Source: JAJDXO01 sp965207535 | Lineage (GTDB): Bacteria; Pseudomonadota; Alphaproteobacteria; Rhodospirillales; UBA2165 | Assembly (NCBI GenBank): GCA_965207535.1 | Contig: CBDBMR010000013.1 | Location: forward strand, 124,001-188,000 | DNA length: 64,000 nt | Reading direction: 5' to 3' | In this document: positions 61,201 to 64,000 of the stretch, one piece after another | Layout: the number at the start of each line of letters is the position of its first letter | How positions within the stretch are numbered: the first letter of the stretch is position 1 | The notes under the pieces: generated by a model | What the model saw: the letters and a program-made list of their open reading frames with translations, nothing else | The model's database searches: none | Told to the model about the DNA's origin: nothing | Translations under genes and position numbers: made by a program

Positions 61201-64000
61201 TTCCCGCCGCCGGTGCCGCTGGTCACCGTCACGGCGGCGCTGTGGTCCAGATCGACCGGGCCGGTGAAGCTGATGTTGCCGCCCTGGCTGTTGTAGCTCC
61301 CCGCGTTCAGGTCGATGTTCGACCCCTCTATGTCGATAAGCCCGCTCGTGAGCACGCTCGCGAGGTCGATCTGGCCGCCATCGACCCTCAGGCTCGTCAG
61401 CGCCGTCGTCCCTCCGACCGCGCCGGTGAACGTCACCGACCCGGTGCCCGAATCCACCGTCAGCGATTGGCCGCCGTTCACCGTCGAGGAGAAGCTGACG
61501 GTCCCGTCCGTGGTGTCTTCGTCCTCGTCGCTGCTCACCGTCACGGCGCCCGCAAGCGTCACCGCGCCGGTGAAAGTGATGTTGCCGTCGTTGCTGCCAT
61601 AGGTTCCGTTCAGCGTGATGCTTGTGCTGCCCGTCACCGAAATCGCGCCCGTCGTCCTCACCCCTCTCAGCGACACCGCGCCGCCGCTCACCGTCAGGCT
61701 CGTCAGACGGGTGCCGCCCCCGGCGGCGCCGGAGAACGTCACCGAACCGCCGTCCGCATTCACCGTCAGCGTCCGGCCGCCGTTGATGGTCGAGGAGAAC
61801 GAGATGTTGCCGTCCGTGCCGTCAGTGTCCTGATCGCTGTCCACCGACACGTTGACGGTCAGATCCACCGGGCCGGTGAAGCTGATATTGCCGTCCTGGC
61901 TGGTGTAGCTCCCCGCGTTCAGGTCGATGTTGCTGCCCGTGATGCTGATGGCGCCCGTCGTTGAGACCGCGGCTAGGTCGATCTGCCCGCCGCTCACCGT
62001 CAGGCTCGAAAGACGGGTGCCGCCCCCCACCGCGCCGGTGAACGTCACCGAACCCGTGCCCGCACTCACCGTCAGCGCATGGCCGCCGTTCACCGTCCCG
62101 TCGAACGCGATGTTGCCCGCGCCCGTGCCGCTCGACACCGTTACCGCGCCCGTCAGCGTCACCGCGCTGTTGAAGTCGATCGCCCCCGTCGTCGTCACGT
62201 TCGCGGCAAGGCTGATCCCGCCGCTCCCCGTCACATCCAGACTGGTCAGCGCCGTCGTACCCCCGACCGCGCCGGAGAATGTCACCGAACCGGTGCCCGC
62301 ATTCACCGTCAGCGCCCGGCCGCCGTTCACCGTCCCGTCGAACGCGATGTTCCCGCCGCCCGTGCCGCTCGACACCGTTACGGCGCCCGCAAGCGTCACC
62401 GCGCTATTGAAGTCGACGTTGCCATTGGCGGTCGTCACGTTCGCGGCAAGGCTGATCCCGCCGCTGCCGGTCACATCCAGGCTGGTCAGCGCCGTCGAGC
62501 CTCCGACCGCTCCGGAGAATGTCACCGAGCCGCTGCCCGCATTCACCGTCAGCGCCCGGCCGCCGTTCACCGTCCCGTCGAACGCGATGTTGCCCGCGCC
62601 CGTCCCGCTCGTCACCGTCAGCGCTCCGGTGCCCGTCAGCGTCACCGCGCTGTTGAAGTCGATCGACCCCGTCGTCGTCACGTTCGCGGCCAAGCTGATC
62701 CCGCCGCTCCCCGTCACATCCAGGCTGGTCAGCGCCGTCGTCCCTCCGACCGCGCCGGAGAACGTTACCGAGCCGGTGCCCGCACTCACCGTCAGCGCAT
62801 GGCCGCCGTTCACCGTCGAGGAGAAGCTGACGTCGCCCGCGCCCTGGTTGGTGTTCACCGTCACATCGCCCGCAAGCGTCACCGCGCCGTTGAAGGCGAT
62901 GTTCCGTTTCTGGCTGCTGTGGCTCCCGGCGCTGTAGGTCCCGTCCAGCGTGATCCCGCCGCTGCCGGTCACCGAGATCGTACCCGTCATTATGACCCGC
63001 ACGCTCTTCAGCGACACCGTGTTGCCGGTCACGATGAATCCGTGCAGCGCCGTCGTCCCTCCGGCCGCGCCGGAGAACGTCACCGAGCCCGTACCCGCAT
63101 CCACCTTCAGCGGTCGAGCGCTGTCCACCGTCGAGTGGAACGTGATGTTCCCGGCGCCCGCGCCGCTCGACACCTTCAGCTCCACCGTGTTGCCGGCCCC
63201 AATCCCAAGCTTCACCCCGCTGTTGAAGTCGATATCGCCGTTGGCGGTCGTCACGTTCCCGGCAAGGGTGATCGCGCCGCTCCCCGTCACATCCAGGCTG
63301 GTCAGCGGCGTCGTCCCTCCGACCGCGCCGAAGAACTGCACCTCGCCTGTGCCCGCATTTACCGTCAGCGCTTGGCCGCCGTCCACCGTCGAACGGAAGA
63401 CGATATCGCCCGCGCCCGTGCCGCTCGACACCGTTACGGCGCCCCCAAGCGTCACCGCGCTGTGGAATTCGATGTCGTCATCGGCGGTCGTCACGTTCCC
63501 GGCAAGGCTGATCCCGCCGCCGCCCGTCACCTCCAGGCTGGTCAGCGCCGTCGAACCCCCGACCACGCCGGAGAAGGTCACGGACCCGCTGCCCGCATTC
63601 ACCAGCAGCATACGGCCGCCGTTCACCGTCGAGGAGAAGCCGATGTTGCCCACCCCCGTGCCGGTCGTCACCGTCAGCAGGTTGTTCCCGGACGTCAGCG
63701 TCACCGCGTCGCCGAAAGTAATGGCGCCGCCCGCGGTCGAGACCGTCACGACGTTCTCCCCGAGCGTGATTCCGCCGCCGCCGTTCACCGTCAGCGCATT
63801 GGCCCCGCTCAGCGTCACGTTGCTCGACAGCGTCACCGAGCCCGTCCCCGCCTCCACCGTCAGCGCCCGCCCGCCGCTCACCGTCCAGGAGAAGCTGATA
63901 TTGCCCGCGCCCGTGCCGGTCGTCACCGACAGCGCGTTGCTGCCGCCCAGCGTCACCGCGTCGCCGAACGCGATGGCGCCGCCCGCGGTCGAGACGGTCG
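58272..64000 (-). CDS. Giant repeat protein (filamentous-haemagglutinin-like beta-helix adhesin), C-terminal part
   Basis: The frame is open from 58272 through the right edge of the window, about 1909 residues visible, with the N-terminus outside. It consists of about 19 imperfect repeats, spaced 75-115 residues, of the type GNIxFxSTVNGGxALTVNAG-TGSVTFSGAVGGTTALTSL-xVTGSGGISLAANVTT. Gly, Ser, Thr, Val and Asn dominate, with almost no Cys, as in parallel beta-helices of haemagglutinin or AidA-type surface proteins. The last about 150 residues (after TNFGSDTLYADTF) are unique and end ADIRKP; there is no autotransporter barrel, so secretion through a two-partner TpsB protein or another route is expected. 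The repeats are alike at the DNA level, inviting recombination. Exact exporter not seen. Confidence 0.85.
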   Translation of the reverse strand, partial: TVSTAGGAIAFGDAVTLGGSNALSVTTGTGAGNISFSWTVSGGRALTVEAGTGSVTLSSNVTLSGANALTVNGGGGITLGENVVTVSTAGGAITFGDAVTLTSGNNLLTVTTGTGVGNIGFSSTVNGGRMLLVNAGSGSVTFSGVVGGSTALTSLEVTGGGGISLAGNVTTADDDIEFHSAVTLGGAVTVSSGTGAGDIVFRSTVDGGQALTVNAGTGEVQFFGAVGGTTPLTSLDVTGSGAITLAGNVTTANGDIDFNSGVKLGIGAGNTVELKVSSGAGAGNITFHSTVDSARPLKVDAGTGSVTFSGAAGGTTALHGFIVTGNTVSLKSVRVIMTGTISVTGSGGITLDGTYSAGSHSSQKRNIAFNGAVTLAGDVTVNTNQGAGDVSFSSTVNGGHALTVSAGTGSVTFSGAVGGTTALTSLDVTGSGGISLAANVTTTGSIDFNSAVTLTGTGALTVTSGTGAGNIAFDGTVNGGRALTVNAGSGSVTFSGAVGGSTALTSLDVTGSGGISLAANVTTANGNVDFNSAVTLAGAVTVSSGTGGGNIAFDGTVNGGRALTVNAGTGSVTFSGAVGGTTALTSLDVTGSGGISLAANVTTTGAIDFNSAVTLTGAVTVSSGTGAGNIAFDGTVNGGHALTVSAGTGSVTFTGAVGGGTRLSSLTVSGGQIDLAAVSTTGAISITGSNIDLNAGSYTSQDGNISFTGPVDLTVNVSVDSDQDTDGTDGNISFSSTINGGRTLTVNADGGSVTFSGAAGGGTRLTSLTVSGGAVSLRGVRTTGAISVTGSTSITLNGTYGSNDGNITFTGAVTLAGAVTVSSDEDEDTTDGTVSFSSTVNGGQSLTVDSGTGSVTFTGAVGGTTALTSLRVDGGQIDLASVLTSGLIDIEGSNIDLNAGSYNSQGGNISFTGPVDLDHSAAVTVTSGTGGGNISFSSTVGGGQPLTVEAGSGSVTLGGNVTLSGANALTVNGGGGITLGSGVTSVTTAGGAIGFGDAVTLSGSAALTVTSGAAGGNITFSGTVGGARSLTVDAGTGDVEFKGAVGTTATRLTSLTVDGGQIDLAGVFTSGLIDIDGTNIDLNAGSYNSQGGNITFTGPVDLDHGSGVTVSSGASVGGKLLFTGAIGGAQSLTLTGGTGAVELRGAVTLTGTNKTLTVSGGQIDLAAVSTTGVISVTGTNIDLNGATYTTSGDNITFTGPVDLHTGVTVNSGTGGGNVAFSSTVNGGQALTVNAGTGSVTFSGAVGSSAALTSLNVTGGGGISLAANVMTTGSIDFNSAVTLTGSGALTVSSGTGAGNIAFDGTVNGGRALTVNAGSGSVTFSGAVGGSTALTSLTVSGGQIDLNTVATTGAISVTGTNIDLNAGSYTSQDGNISFTGPVDLLVNVSVDSDQDNDGTDGNISFSSTINGAQTLTVDADGGSVTFSGAVGGSTALTSLTVSGGQIDLAAVSATGAISVTGTNIDLNAATYTSQDGNITFTGPVDLHADVTVDSDADNDATDGNIHFTSTVDGDASGLRSLTLDADAGSITVDEAIGGTTALRSLTTLGPNATVALTGGYTVTGDVNVTGNITLGAGSYNSGSFNYGGALTLAGDVTLTSSGNAADGINFGSTVSGTYALTLNAGAGPVTFSGAAGTGDSPLASLTVTGGTVSLMSVSTTGAISVTATNINLNGATYGSRDGDIGFTGAVNLNTDVRLDADADGDGAAGSITFGGAVEGAGRALTVVRAHDVTVNASMNVASFEQLSGTGTTNFGSDTLYADTFAKIKTKNIRGRVVVGSLTIEAMDADLDGTVGGVGGQGAADKTLIHNRGPGSYRLNGYTILGTGAGTRTLAELTALPLSGTLASAPRPATAADAAFSPFKPVFRGAAAGAIDNPYAINVFETPFPLLTPPPATDSNGEERPADIRKP

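Noticed and set aside
59487..61964. An 825-codon open frame on the plus strand
   Set aside because: It is exactly antisense to the repeats of the adhesin, is rich in Arg, His and Ala without any family pattern, and follows from the codon bias of the other strand.

Overview
The window is GC-rich, gene-dense, Gram-negative DNA. Outer-membrane barrels, LolA-like and TctABC proteins, a BMP-type binding protein and long ATGA-coupled operons point to a proteobacterium, most likely an alphaproteobacterium; that assignment is inference. I found no rRNA, tRNA or CRISPR array and only one decayed insertion-sequence remnant.

Layout. (1) 1-1.6 kb: the N-terminal part of a flavin-dependent halogenase running off the left edge, divergent from a BMP-family binding protein. 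(2) 1.7-9.9 kb: a tightly coupled sterol operon, sdmB - sdmA - ERG24/ERG4-type reductase - cyp51 - one ORF fusing squalene monooxygenase to oxidosqualene cyclase (DCTAE motif). A LolA-like periplasmic protein and two outer-membrane barrels follow (10.0-13.2 kb). (3) 13.6-25.5 kb: a signalling and nitrogen locus. It has an RsbW-like kinase, a membrane SpoIIE phosphatase translationally coupled to two ABC-permease-like proteins (one fused to a binding protein) and a methyltransferase, a lone family-3 binding protein, type III glutamine synthetase, two STAS antagonists, AmtB and a GPP34 protein. No ABC ATPase is present, and the permeases have lost the ATPase-docking EAA loop. I think this is the best candidate for an undescribed system: a permease pair turned into a receptor for a partner switch. 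(4) 25.8-32.1 kb: a branched-chain-type binding protein and two paralogous NCS2 permeases, each with a C-terminal degenerate RsbW-like domain, flanking two small secreted proteins. (5) 32.3-45.2 kb: a reducing type I polyketide synthase (KS-AT-DH-CMT-KRpsi-ER-KR-ACP-KS-dead AT), an alpha/beta hydrolase, a free-standing ACP and a frameshifted Sfp-type phosphopantetheinyl transferase. A 15/16 match to a ParB parS site lies in the first codons of the synthase. (6) 45.4-50.0 kb: a SulP-STAS transporter, a Rieske oxygenase split by a 13-base homopolymer, and two CYTH-type proteins. (7) 50.1-56.9 kb: tctA, pit with its DUF47 partner, a GntR/HutC regulator, tctB and tctC; an unusual AT-rich motif recurs upstream of the oxygenase, the regulator and tctC. 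(8) 57.2-64 kb: an IS630 remnant, a secreted protein of unknown function, and the C-terminal 1.9 kb-residue part of a giant repeat adhesin running off the right edge.

Two themes recur. One is membrane lipid and envelope chemistry (sterols, polyketide, adhesin, outer-membrane barrels). The other is partner-switching modules (RsbW, STAS, SpoIIE) attached to transporter folds: ABC permeases, NCS2 and SulP.
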